Assembly (NCBI GenBank): GCA_025345505.1
Contig: JANVCC010000125.1
Location: 3,951,441 to 4,015,440, forward strand
Direction: 5' to 3'
From: Todiramphus chloris collaris
Taxonomy: Eukaryota > Chordata > Aves > Coraciiformes > Alcedinidae
DNA: 64,000 nucleotides
Numbering within the stretch: the stretch's first letter is position 1; every line of letters starts with the position of its first letter. The translations under genes were made by a program, and so were the position numbers. A model generated the notes under the pieces. The model saw nothing but the letters and a program-made list of their open reading frames with translations. It was not told where the DNA came from and did not search any database. This document shows, one piece after another, positions 37,990-49,625 of the stretch.

Positions 37990-38273
37990 TTTTAGCAGGG
38001 CCTGCTGCAACAGGACAAGGGGTGATGGTTTTAAGCTAAAAGAGGGGAGATTTAGACAAGATATAAGGAAGACATTTTTTCCCCTGAGGGTAGTGGAACA
38101 CTGGCACAGGCTGCCCAGAGAGCTGCTAGGTGCCCTATCCCTGGAACCATTCCAGGTCAAGTTGGACAGGGCTCTGAGCAACCTCATCTAGTGGAAGATG
38201 TCCCTGCTCACTGTAGGGGGGTTGGATTAGATGACTTTTAAAGGTCCCTTCCAACCCAAACTATTCTATGATT
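37990..38273 (+). mobile_element. CR1 LINE 3' fragment, fairly intact
   Basis: It begins near GGGCCTGCTGCAACAGG and reads ACAAGGGGTGATGGTTTTAA, TTAGACAAGATATAAGGAAG, TGGCACAGGCTGCCCAGAG, GGGGGGTTGGATTAGATGAC and TTCTATGATTG at the end. One frame stays open for about 70 codons across the ORF2 C-terminus (phrases RTRGDGFKLKEGRFRQDIRK and LSLEPFQVKLDRALSNLI), so it is a relatively young copy. Confidence 0.94.
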
Positions 38274-39506
38274 GTTTCCAGAGGTTCAGCTTGACTAAAA
38301 TATCCATCTGGAGTTGCTCTTAGGATCCTCAGTACCAGGGAGAGAAGATGACTGCACGCTAAAAAGCCTTGTAACGCTTTCGTGCAGAATTCCACTGCTG
38401 ATGATGTTGCAGGTATTTCTTGTATGCAGCCCAAATTCAGAGAGCACTGATCTTACAAGAAACTACAGAGAAGGCAGAACTGTTACTTAGAGAGTACCAA
38501 AATTACTCTTAATGTCTATTTGAAAGTCTTTCACTTTTCTAGATAGCTTTCTTAAAATTCAACCCTTGAGTAGTAAAAAAAGAAGCTACAGTCTGTTCTT
38601 CTGAACAAGACACTTATCTTCCTAACTCTAACTAGGTATTTCTAAAACACTGGCAAATTTCCTCACTTCATATTAACAGTTTTATACTTAAGCTGTAGCC
38701 CAAAATAGTAACCAATTATTTCTTCACACTTTGACGATACTGGTGCATAAAGTGCTTATTTATCCAATAACACCGCAAGGATGTTACTAAATTCAGCCTT
38801 GCGTTCAGAAGAGATCTCCAAATATTTTGCCTCTCCAAAGCAGTTTTACGTCAAAGTAAACTCCTGAAGGCTGATGGAACCAGATTTTGCAGAAAGATGC
38901 GACCCAGGCACCATCCACATCTTGCACGAGGCTACGTCCAACCTTAAGAACACACTGGAAATTTCATCGTCAGCCTCAGAAAATCAGATTCAGCAGGGAT
39001 ATTTGCAGAACACCTTGTGCAGTTTTCAACTGAGGTCTTTGTGAGAAACATGAGCATTCGGGACCACGACTTCAAAGCACAACCAACCAAGTTCTATCAC
39101 TGAGTGGATGTAGCTTAATGGCATTCATGCTCTCAGCCAACAGCAGCAAACCACGGTAAATGAGACTGGCTCACACCCATGTGAAAAGATCCAGGAAAGA
39201 GTGTTTTATCTCATATTTACACTGGGGTCAGCAGACAAACCACAGTCCTGCTAAGAAACAGCAACTTGTTCAACTGATGTGGCTTTCCTGCACTTCAAAG
39301 CCTTTGGAGAAGAACAGATAACCCTCCCCCTCCAATTCTTTGATTTCAGCAAAGAGTGAATCCATTCCTTTTATTCACCCAGACCTTTCTACTAGATCAG
39401 CTGAGGCAGAGACCGCATGCATACGAGGCTTCTCATTGCTGAGAACTTAACATCACCCAGTAAAGGCTTCTTCCCCTCCAAGTCCTAAATCCTACCTTCA
39501 TTCACC

Positions 39507-39868
39507 ATGTTTAGTCTAAAGAGAAGGCCAAGAGGAGACCTTACTGCTCTCTACAGTAGGGAGGTTGTAGTGAAGTGAGTGTTGGTCTCTTCTCCCAGGT
39601 AACCAGTGACAGGATGAGAGGAAATGGGCTTAAGTTGAACCAAGGGAGGTTTAGGTTGGATATCAGGAAAACACTTTGTCCTGAGAGAGTGGTGAGGCCT
39701 TGGAACAGGCTGCCCAGGGAGGGGTGGAATCACCATCCCTGGAGGTGCTCAGAAACTACCTAGATGTGTCACTTCAGCACATGGCTTAGTGGTCATGATA
39801 ATATTTAGTAGATGGCTGGACTTCATCTTGAAGGTCATTTCCACCCTTAACGGTTCTATGATTCCATG
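39507..39868 (+). mobile_element. CR1 LINE 3' fragment
   Basis: It runs from GTTTAGTCTAAAGAGAAGGC through GGTTGTAGTGAAGTGAGTG, CCAGTGACAGGATGAGAGG, GTGAGGCCTTGGAACAGGC, TCATGATAATATTTAGTAG, and ends GGTTCTATGATTCCATG. It shares its tail with 32345-33041. Confidence 0.94.
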
Positions 39869-40352
39869 TTTAAAACTCAGTGGTGATAAAAAGGCATCTA
39901 TGAGACACACCACGAGCAACACAAAGCTTTTTTTTTAATTCACCTTTCAAAACACAGAAGAAAATCCTACCTATTGTTTCAACTCTGCTGTAGTATCCAA
40001 GACACATCACAGCGCACAGAACGGTGTGCATGTGTTTCTTTCTGGTCTAATATATTTTTTTTTAATAGTAAGGTACAAGTTCTCTTGTGAAACACTTGGC
40101 ATATTCCTGGTTGACAGAGGTAAGGGTTTCCCCCAAGTATTTCTTAAACTAACTTGACATTTCATATAATTAAATCAGCCACTAGAGAGTAAGCATTTGA
40201 GCTATCACATTATCCGAGCTTCACATATATGAAAATAATTGTACTATCTCCCGGATCAGGGGAAAGACACAACCAGAGTGGTTAAAACCTAGCATTAGAA
40301 GTAGAAATGGTTATAATTTTATTAATCACCATTTTTGCACCAGTGCTGGGAA

Positions 40353-40404
40353 CGAATCGCTCCCTGACGTTCCATCACGCCGAGCGCTGCGCGGAACACG
40401 CGTG
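40353..40404. promoter_or_regulatory. CpG-dense short element (candidate regulatory site)
   Basis: About ten CpG dinucleotides fall within some 50 bases in otherwise CpG-poor intron. It includes TGACGT (40365-40370, a CREB/ATF-type half site) and the palindrome CACGCGTG (40397-40404), which contains CACGCG, a site type bound by HES/HEY repressors. No exon or repeat overlaps it. A regulatory role is inference only. Confidence 0.3.
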
Positions 40405-40687
40405 ATTAAATGCTTCCTCCCCAGAAGAGCTTACACTGGATGTTTCTTTGTTCAAGCAAGTACATGAACTTGCCATGCGTGTAATTAAATCTGCTCTTGC
40501 AGAGAGGGGGCCCGATCCTGCAGACATATGTCTATTAACCGTTCCTCCAAGAATAACAAGCTTAGTCATGTGTGAAGCAAACTGAGCCCCCAAACAAACC
40601 GATGGGATTAGAGGTAGGCATTCAGTAACATGGTATTTATTTCTTCCTTCCTTTTAGGTAGCCTGGCCTGTTGTTCTCCATCCAGTC

Positions 40688-40800
40688 TATGAAATCATAC
40701 AATTGTCAGGGTTGGAAGGGACCTTAAAGATCATCTAGTTCCAACCCCCCCTGCCATGGGCAGGGACACCTTACACACAGAATCATAGAGTTGTCCATCT
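40688..40800 (-). mobile_element. CR1 LINE 3' terminal fragment
   Basis: ATGAAATCATACAATTGTC, GGGTTGGAAGGGACC, TTAAAGATCATCTAGTTCC and CTGCCATGGGCAGGGACACC are the canonical minus-strand CR1 3' end. A second start (AGAATCATAGAGTTG) follows at about 40779, which may be a separate tiny copy. Confidence 0.92.
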
Positions 40801-42756
40801 ATCTTCTGAAATCCATCTTCTCAAACTGGAAATTATACTCACACCACACTGGTGTCCTGGAGGGGGAGGGCCATATACCCCCTTCTCTTGGAAATGACAG
40901 TCTTGAAGAAGTGAGCAACCTTCTCTATTCTGAGCACATTTAAAGCCCACCAGTTCCTCTGAGCAAAGAACAAAGCCCAGTAGATGCTACACCCAACCAC
41001 GTGCATTACTTCTATTTCTTTGAATGCCTCTTGAGCGTGCACAAATTGCAAGTCATGGTGATCTCCCCCCAGCCCTGTGCTGGAAACAAAGCCCCAAAAC
41101 TTGGATGTTCTTTAGACCTCTCGTATTTTCTTTCAGGTTGCTACAATTAGTGCCTAAACATTTTTATTGCACTGCTGAAGCACAAGGAAGAAGACTGGCC
41201 AACTTCACGTGACTCCTCTCAAGGCTCCAAGGGTGCAATTTCGTTGGTATAGTTGGCAGCACCAACGCAGAAGGTGAGGAAGCACCTGTATGGACTGAGC
41301 TGGTGTCACTTTTCTTACCTCCCCCCCTTTCTTTCCTTACGATAGGTGATAAATGCCTCTGATCCATCATCTTTTTGCTGGTTTCAGACCTGGCTGCACA
41401 TCTCACTGCTCTGAATGGATTAATTATCACGATTAAAAATGCTGGTGGGCAGATGAGACGTCGCCGTGGTCTCTTCTCCATCAGAGGCACAAAGAAAGGC
41501 TCGTAGCCACATCAGGACAGCGTGTCCAAGCTGAACAGCTCTGCCAGTCTTAGCTTAGGAGCAGCTACAGGCACTTATAATCCCAATTTTCCAGGGAATT
41601 AATAATGATCCCCCTCGTCAGCTTTGGTCACTGGTGTTCACATGAATATTAACAGTTTTAATTTTCTTATTTCCTACTTTATGGCAGTTGGTGCTTTCGG
41701 GAAACTACTTTTTCCCTTTCAAAACTACACCCAAATTCCCCAGCTGGAGCTATAAAGCAATAGCAAGAAGGTTCCCAGAAAGCAAATATCTGCGCCTGGG
41801 GTTTTTCTTTATTTGTTTTATAACACAGGCATGCAAAGTTTCATGCCTGAGAAATTATGGTTTTGCCATTGCTCTCAATTTACAGGAGACAAAAGATGAT
41901 AGAGGGAAGAGATGAAGCGCTGAGATGGTCCCTCTCTCACCGTGCTAGAAGCTCAACAGCCAGAGGTCTTCTTGTCTTTGTTCTTTTCTCAAAAACTGGT
42001 GGATTTTTCTGTTAAGATCCCCAGGCACAGTCGTCCCCACATCACATCAAACAACTATCACATTTATCCATCCCGCCATGGGACGTTCAGCCTCACTTTT
42101 TAGAGGAAGCAAGGCTACTTCAGGCTAAGGCTGCTAGAGACAAAACAGGAGTCCCAAGACCTGTCTGAAGCCACGCTGTGTCAGGCCAGTACTATGGAGA
42201 AGAAGTAACCTGGGGAGCACCAGAGCAAGAAACAGTAAATGGGAAGGAGCAAAACTGATTTGGTTACATTTCAGGGAGCGTTTCTCAATGCTGAGATCTG
42301 AATTCATTTCCCTGGAGAAAGTAATCAGAGGCTGATGATGAAGATGATGTAGAACTACAATGGACACAGCTTCAGTGGGGATGGATCACACAGCTGATCC
42401 TGGCCATGAAGATGTCTTAGCTTGAATAACATCAGACTACTGCACTCATCCCACCACCTGCTGTCACATTCTTGTTGTCAGGTCTCATTTCAGGTCTCGC
42501 TGTAGTCTAGAAGAACATGGGAAGCCCAAGAGATTGGTTTTCCCATCAACATCTGGTGTCCTTTTGGCAACTGCACACAACGCTCAGTACCTTGCCAGGA
42601 CCCCACAGGTTGCAATCATGTTTTATGAAGCACTCAAGTCTCTAATTAACTTTGAAATGTGGAATGCCTCAATTCCACCACTGACAGGTTTTGTGACTAA
42701 ATAAAAATAGCTAAGTTCATATGAATATTAAACCAGAATCAATGAGTGCCACCTAC

Positions 42757-42953
42757 CTTCTTGGCAGGTCTGTGGCTCTCAAAGACCTCGGGGTAGAGTT
42801 GGAGATAAACACACTGGCTGCTTCCATCAAAAACCAGGCAGATTAGCTGGAAAGAACTGGTAGTGATGCCAGAGATGAGCTCATACTCCTGCTGTTCAGA
42901 GAGGTGTGGTGGGATCCCCAGGTCAAGAGGCAACTTGTTATCCCACTCCATGG
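42757..42953 (-). CDS. candidate unassigned exon inside the large TSNARE1 intron
   Basis: This is a possible exon of unknown function. On the minus strand a pyrimidine-rich acceptor (TTTGGCTCTTGCCTCAG) is followed at once by CCATGG, then 65 open codons starting MEWDNKLPLDLGIPPHLSE and ending ESHRPAKK, then the near-ideal donor AAG/GTAGGT. The middle is hydrophobic (SSFQLICLVFDGSSQCVYLQLYP) and could fold as beta strands. I recognise no domain. The entry phase (1) fits the upstream TSNARE1 exon, but the 197-nt length would shift the frame of the exon at 8717-8794. A weaker donor 4 nt downstream (GTAG/GTGGCA) gives 201 nt and keeps the frame. It could be a cassette exon, an alternative first coding exon (the ATG context is good), a poison exon, part of a nested gene, or chance. 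There is no repeat signature over it except a 26-nt near-copy at 44054-44079. Confidence 0.4.
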
Positions 42954-43154
42954 CTGAGGCAAGAGCCAAAGGATGATCACAGAAAGACCAAGGGAAACAA
43001 ATCAAAATGGAAAAACTGGAAACTCAATTTTAGAACTACTAAACTGCTTATTTATAAAGAGAAACCAAGGAAAAAGTGAATGATGAAGTGATTACCCTGA
43101 GAAAAATACTACTTACACCTGGATATAAGTGGACAAAGATTTTCTCATCACACG

Positions 43155-43200
43155 CAGAATCATAGAATGGTTTGGGTTGGACTGGACCTTCAAGATGCAC
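43155..43200 (-). mobile_element. CR1 LINE remnant, about 45 nt
   Basis: GCAGAATCATAGAATGGTTT and GGGTTGGACTGGACC followed by TTCAAGATG are the last bases of a CR1 3' end. Sequence beyond is unrelated, so this is a very short insertion or a deletion remnant. Confidence 0.8.
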
Positions 43201-44211
43201 GCAAACAACTGTTCAACAATTTCAGATTCCAAAAAGGAAAATCACCAGTTGCTGCAAACTAGTTGGAAGCTCAGGACACACACGTGAATGCTCCACCATT
43301 CACATTCCAAGAAAAGAAAATCAAAACCCCAAAAAGACCAATAAACACCTTTCCACCTTGGAGACCAGCTCCCCTGCATAGTGTGCGGAAAGTGGCGGGT
43401 GGTCAACTGCACCTTTCCCAACACACTTCTGGAGAAACAGCTCCCGAAAGCCTTGGTACTGTAAATTCAGCTCAGACATTAAAAAGCCATTCGAAATGGA
43501 TAATGAAATTAAGAAGGGGAAAGCTGATGGGAAGCACAGCAGAGAAGGGGCTCGGCAACGCGGCCAGCTGAGCACCGGCAACCAACAAATTGAGTGCTAG
43601 GAGGAGGGAAATAAAGCAAGAGCCATAGCTCTGCTTGGCAGGAGAAGTGTAATAGATTCTGTCTCGGAGATGTATCAGCATCTGTGGCTTTTAAATCACG
43701 GAGGAAGGCAGAGGGGAGTGAAGCTTTTAGCACTCAAAGCAAAATCTGCGACGAGACCTTTATGATGATGAAATACAGCCGGGAGCGAGGGATTTAACAA
43801 GAGGCAAAATGTCTGGCAGGAGACTGGACACCCCAGTTCTCCCCCCTGTAATCAGCCTTGAGATCCCAAAGAAGAAGAAGAAGAAGGTGGAGTTTTTTTT
43901 GCTCCTTCCCTGTTGCCCAGTCTGAGAGTTTGGAAACACATGAATATTTCTTCTTGATTTTCATAATCATGGGGAGATCCTCAATCTGCTTCAAAATTAC
44001 AAACACAAGAGCTATAATAAGAGTATAACATGAGCTATAAACACCATTGTGGCAAGAACTGGTAGCGATGCCAGAGATGTGGAAAGAAGCCCCGATTCAA
44101 TTTTTGCCCAGAAATGGTGAGGGAGGCAGAGTCAGAGCTGAGGCAAGACCTTGGGATATCCAACTCTTTAGCCTTGTCCTGAACATTAGGATGAATTGAG
44201 TTCCTACATTT

Positions 44212-44232
44212 CCCTCTCCTCTCCTCTCCTCG
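44212..44232. repeat. (CTCTC)n microsatellite
   Basis: Four CTCTC-type units run just before CGTGGAGG. Confidence 0.7.
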
Positions 44233-47200
44233 TGGAGGAAAAGATGGAAGACCTTGTATTGAAAAATGGGGAGACTTCTGGTCCCCCAAAATTTTCAGCC
44301 AAGCTGCAGACCTAAATTGAACACTCTGGAGTTACCTAAAAGCATCTGATAAACTGTTCAGCCCAGTTCATCTTCAGTGACACATCACTGCGCTGCTTCA
44401 ACCAAATGTCATCTCCACGTCAGATGACAGCTTCACCACCTCACCCAACCCTTTGTCCACACAAACAGCAAATCAATGGGAGCAACTTCGTGTCTTTTCC
44501 TGCACCAGCACCTCCTTGAGCAAATCAACACTTGCACTCTGACTTGCAAGTGGGCTGGTTATGCCAGAGGTCAGCACTATGCTAGCTAAAAACCAGGGCA
44601 CAATGATAGCATCCACCTTTACAGTGGGGAAAAAAGACATCATTTTCCATTTAAAACACCCTTGCCACAGCTAGAAAGTGGTGTTTGGTCTTGGATACCT
44701 ACACACGTGTCCCTGCACACACTGGCAAAGTGCAGCTGCCCCCGGCATAAAGCGAGGGAGCTGCTTAACCCCAGAGCTAAAAGCCCACGTGGAGCTCGCT
44801 GTCAAAGACCGATCAAGACCTTGAGAGCAAAATAATTAACAGAGACCAAACAGCACACGTTTCTGCCTCTGCAAGGCCAGGAAAGGTGAAGCAGCATCAT
44901 TTTCCCGTCTCACGCAAGGTAGCTCGCGAGTAAGGAAAGGTGTTAAGAGCCTACAATATTAATTAAGTTAATAGTTTGGGATTTAAGACAGGACATCAAA
45001 CATGCCTGCTCTATTACAATCTTCTCGCACGCGTCTGCTCCAAAATCCCAGAGCAAAATGATTTCACTGGAAATGCAAGGACACGGGTTATGCTTTGCAG
45101 ATTTCAAGCAGGCAAAATTTACCATTTGGTTGGGTCCTTCCTGGACACAAGAAGTTGACCTTGAAGAATTACTACGAAAGCTTCAGAAGATGGTCAGGAT
45201 TTGATCCTGTATAAAACGTCATCACTGGGAACACCAGCAGAACACGTCTAAATGAGCATTCCACTCTGGCCCACAGACGTGTTTTCTCATTAGCAAAGTC
45301 AGGGATTTATTCTTGCTCCAGCCTTAGGGGTGGGGAACTCACCGTGCACAAAACATTTTTGTCCAGGAAAGCTACTTTCATCCAAGCGAGGCTGCAACTT
45401 TACCTTGGTCTGTCTGTAATTGCTGCAAAGAAATTAAGATGCACAGACAAGTCAGCCTGCTGTTCTCTGTTTCTTCTGCCTTGAGAATGACAGTCCCATT
45501 TCCCGCAGTTTTAAAGCTGCTCTGCACTATGGGGTTGCCAGACCCATTCTTTCCATTTTTTTTCCCCTCCATCCCCATTTCCTTCCTTTCTCACACACAG
45601 CACTGATGTGAAATCCTCTCTAAAGCTCCTCACGAACGCACCAGTGAGACTCATCAACTACCAGAAGGTATTTCTCTGATGAAGGAGCAGAGGAGGTCCT
45701 CTGCAGCCTGCTTCATTATTCATTGATAAGCTCCCAACCAGATACTGAAACCACTTCTGTAAAAGATTTGGGTTTGGGTTTTTTTTGCCTCATCTCTAAG
45801 CTCCCTAAATTTATACAATGCCATTCTGCAGACATCCACTGATTCTTTATCCTCTTTATCTTCTTTGCCTTTCCAAAGCACCTTCCAGCAGAGAACTCAG
45901 AAAACTTTTCCCCCAAACAAAACTTTTCCCAAGGCAAGTACAGGTATTATACAAGATCTGAGCCACCAGACCAGATCAGACACTCCCATGTTTCAATATC
46001 CACCTCTGGGACCTACGGAGAAGCTACAGAAATGGAGAGATAACCTACACAGAAATGGTCTTTCAAAGCTTTCATTTTTCAGGATTTCTTTTAATACCTT
46101 GAAGAAGAAGGGTCTAATCTCCTTATCTCTAAATGTTGACTGTTACGGTTACGTATATTCTTCGGGGCCACAGAAAAAAAGTGTGTGCCTCTTGGTGATC
46201 AGATGAACTTTTGGCCAAGTCATCTGTGAGCAGACAGAGGCAACAAACAACTGGCAAATAATGCCAGTCTTCTCCTGCTGGGCACAGCGAAAGATGAAGC
46301 AGTGCAAGAAGCTCCTCCCCTATGGTGGGTAAGCACCATGTCCCATCATGGGGTTGTGCAAAAACCCCATGGAAAAGGTGGTAAGCTGATGTGTGTGCTG
46401 CCAGATACAGTCTGCAAGGACCTTTGGGGCAAGGCAGACACCAGGGTGTCCCAAGAGAGTGGGGCTAATTTCCTTTCTTGTGCTGCCCATCCCCATGTCA
46501 CCAGCTTCCTGATCACTGCCACCTTCGACCCGCTCTGGGTGATTTGTTGACCATTTCCAGAGTGGTTTCACAATGGAAAGTAGCAAAAAATCACCAGTAC
46601 TGATGGCTGAGCCGATGAAAACTGCAGTTCTGCAGAAAATGAGCCAAAAATACAAATTCAGGATGTCTGCAGGAATCGGGTGGCATTTTACCCTTTCCAA
46701 CTTTTAACCTGGGACTGGAAACACCCTCTCTAAAAAAAAAGCAAACCCATCAGAAGATCCAAATGCAGAATTAGTTTCCGGCTTCCTCTGAAGCACTGAA
46801 GTTTGAAGACTTGTCATCACGTATATTAGGAAAATGAAAAAAAAAAAAAAGATGCAGGGGGAAAAAAGAAAACAAACAAAAAAAATAGAGAGAAAAAAAG
46901 CTGCTGCATTAGAACACACTAACCTTCATTTATTTTTAAATGAGTGTATCTTCAAACTGGGTGATTCTCCTCAGAAGATACAGTCAATATCCTGATCTAT
47001 TTTTTGATCCTCTAAATCCAGGCATGAGCAGAGGAAGAGCTCACACAGCACAGCCCAGCAACCAGTGCTGCAACGGGGAAACTCCAGTTGGCTCCCAACT
47101 TTGCCCCGATCACCACATCGTTTCTCGGCTCTTAGGTCCTGCACAGCCAAGTTCTCCACATGACTCCTACTGCAAAGCCTTTTATCTGAGGCTACGCGTT

Positions 47201-47654
47201 TCTGCAAAGCTGTGGATGAGATAAAACTGATCTTGGCCACTGGGGGTCATTAAAAGGCCTGGTAGAGCCTCCTCCCAGGAACGGAGATGTTTCTCATGCT
47301 GCAATCTGACATCTTTGCTCCTTTTGGTATTTGTTAGGACCTCTGCGTTATAACCTGTTAGGACCAGCAGACACCTTTATTTTCCAGCTCTCTGTAGAGG
47401 TTTGCCCTCCTTCCCTGCTTCACTTCTGCAATCTGACACAGCCAGTGCTTAAAGGCAGATCAGCACCCAAAAACTCACCCGGGCAAATAAATATGCTTTT
47501 AACAAGAGCAACAGAATAAATACAAGAGCATGAAGAGACTCCTAACACTTCAGCTGGTCTCCTGACCACTCTCCTGTCCACAGGCTGGGCAGGGAGGGAA
47601 ACCTTTCAGGGAAGTGGTGATAACCTTCACCTCCCTCCCCTCTTCCATGTGGAG

Positions 47655-48767
47655 GAAGCAAGACACAGATGAAGATGCTTTAGTAAAGCCTCTGACACCA
47701 TTTCACACAGGATTCTCCTGGGGAAGCTGGCTGCTCAGGACTTGGACAGGGGTACTCTCCACTCAGTAAAAAACTGGCTGGATGTTGGTGGTCACAAGTG
47801 GTGTTCTCCAGGCCCCAGAACTGAGGCCAGTTCTATTCAATATCCATCAATAATCTGGGTAAGGGGATTGAGACACCCTCAGAAAGTTTGCAGAAGACAC
47901 CAAGTTAGGTGGGAGCGTTGATCTGCTCGAGGGTAGGGAGGCTCTACAGAGGGATACGTCCAGGCTGGATCACTGGCTGAGGCCAGTGGGATGAACTTCA
48001 ACAAGGTCAAGTGCTGGGTCCTTCACTTGGGTCCCAACAACCCCAGGTAACGCTGCAGGATTGAGAAGGAGTGGCTGGACACTGTCCAGCAGAAAAGGAC
48101 CTGGGGGTGCTGGTCAACAGGCAGCTGGAGATGAGCCAGCGTGCGCTCAGGTGCCTGAGGAAATGAATGGCATCCTGGCTTGCATCAGAAAAAGTGTGGC
48201 CAGCAAGACTAGGGCAGGGGTTGTCCTCCTGGGTTCAGCAGTGGTGAGGCCACACCTTGAATCCTGGGTTTAGTTCTGAGCCCCTCACACTGAGAAGGAC
48301 ATTGAGGGGCTGGAGCGTGTCCAGTGGAGGGCAATGAAGCTGGTAAAGGGTCTGGAGAACAAGTCTTAACGAGCAGTGGCTGAGGGACCTGGGCCTGTTC
48401 AGCCTGGAGAAAAGGAGGCTCAGGGGAGACCTTGCTCTCAACAACTGCCTGACAGGAGGTTGGAGCTAGGTGAGGGTCAGTCTCTTCTCCCACGAAACAA
48501 GCAACAAGAGGAAACAGCCTCAGGTTGTGTCAGGGGAGGTTTAGGTTGCACATGAGGAAGAATTTCTGTCCTGAAAGGGTTTTCAAGCCCTGGACCAGAC
48601 TGCCCAAGGAATTGGCAGAGTCTCCACCCCTGGAGGGATTTAAAAGCCATGTAGATGTGGTGCTGAGGGACATGGTTTAGTGCTGGACATGGTTATGCTG
48701 GCTTTATGGTTGGACTCGGTAATCTTAAAGGTCTTTTCCAACCTAAACAATTCTATGATTCTATGCC
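47655..48767 (+). mobile_element. longest CR1 LINE copy (reverse transcriptase remnant to 3' end)
   Basis: About 1.1 kb. The left part encodes a broken piece of the CR1 reverse transcriptase palm (the phrase around AAGCCTCTGACACCATTTC matches the KAFDTV-type motif region, and GTAAAAAACTGGCTGGATG the VKNWLDG region). It continues through GTCAAGTGCTGGGTCC, GACCTGGGGGTGCTGGTC, ATGGCATCCTGGCTTGC, GGCCTGTTCAGCCTGGAG and CTGCTGAGGG-type sequence, ending CAATTCTATGATTCTATG. Numerous stops and indels make it inactive. The left boundary is approximate. Confidence 0.92.
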
Positions 48768-49437
48768 TGACTTATTGAAGGTAATCCAGTGCGCCAGGGT
48801 CATAGACTTGAAAACACAAGTCAACAACTAGTCAGTAAACAACAGGTTTTGGGGTTTCTACAGTTTCATGACAATTAATCATGACAACCTTGGTCAAGAG
48901 GCCTCTCTCTGGAGGACAGCAATGCCCAAATCCTTCCGGACAATCCGTCTAAGCCTACAGGTAATGGACCCCACCTTAGATGAGAAGAGGGAATGGACTT
49001 CCTAAAACCAACCAATGCACGTGCCTGTTTGAACACCAGGAAGGGTTTGTGTGGTGGTTGAGGACTGCACCCTTCCCATGGCAGAGCTGGAGCCTGCTCC
49101 AAGCGATCTCGAATTAATGACTGGGTTTGAGCAAGAAGCTGTTCTGCAGCCTGAACCAACAGAGACTAGGACATAAATATGCTCATGCTAAACCAGGAAA
49201 GGCATTTATAGGGCACTGTGAAACAATGTCCCTGCTGCCTCTTTGGGAAACCTGGCCAAGAAAAGCAGCATGGGCAATTGAGGAGAAAGGAACTGACAGA
49301 AGAAGGAAGGAAACTGAGGAAAGAGGAAAAAAAAAAGTAGAAAAAAGTTTTATTTGGTGGGGGAGGGGGGAAGCTGAGTCCCTGCTGTGTCTAAACCAAC
49401 GGATACAGATGGGGTGGGTTTTTTAGAAAGAATCAGA

Positions 49438-49625
49438 GTCACAGAATTACTGAGACTGGAAAAGACCTCTGAGATCATCAAGTCCAGCCTATGACCCAAC
49501 ACCACCACATCGACTAAGCACTAAGCGATGTGGCACTAAGCGCCACATCCAGCCTTTCTTTAAGCACATCCAGGGCTGGTGACTCCACCACCTCCCTGGG
49601 CAGGCCATTCCAATGTCTGAAGAGA
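49438..49625 (-). mobile_element. CR1 LINE 3' fragment
   Basis: GTCACAGAATTACTGAGACT, GACCTCTGAGATCATCAAGT, GGTGACTCCACCACCTCC and GGCAGGCCATTCCAATGTC identify it. The minus-strand frame reads [19 protein letters not shown], the CR1 ORF2 C-terminus. A small local duplication (ACTAAGCACTAAGCGATGTGG then CACTAAGCGCCACAT) lies near 49520. Confidence 0.9.
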
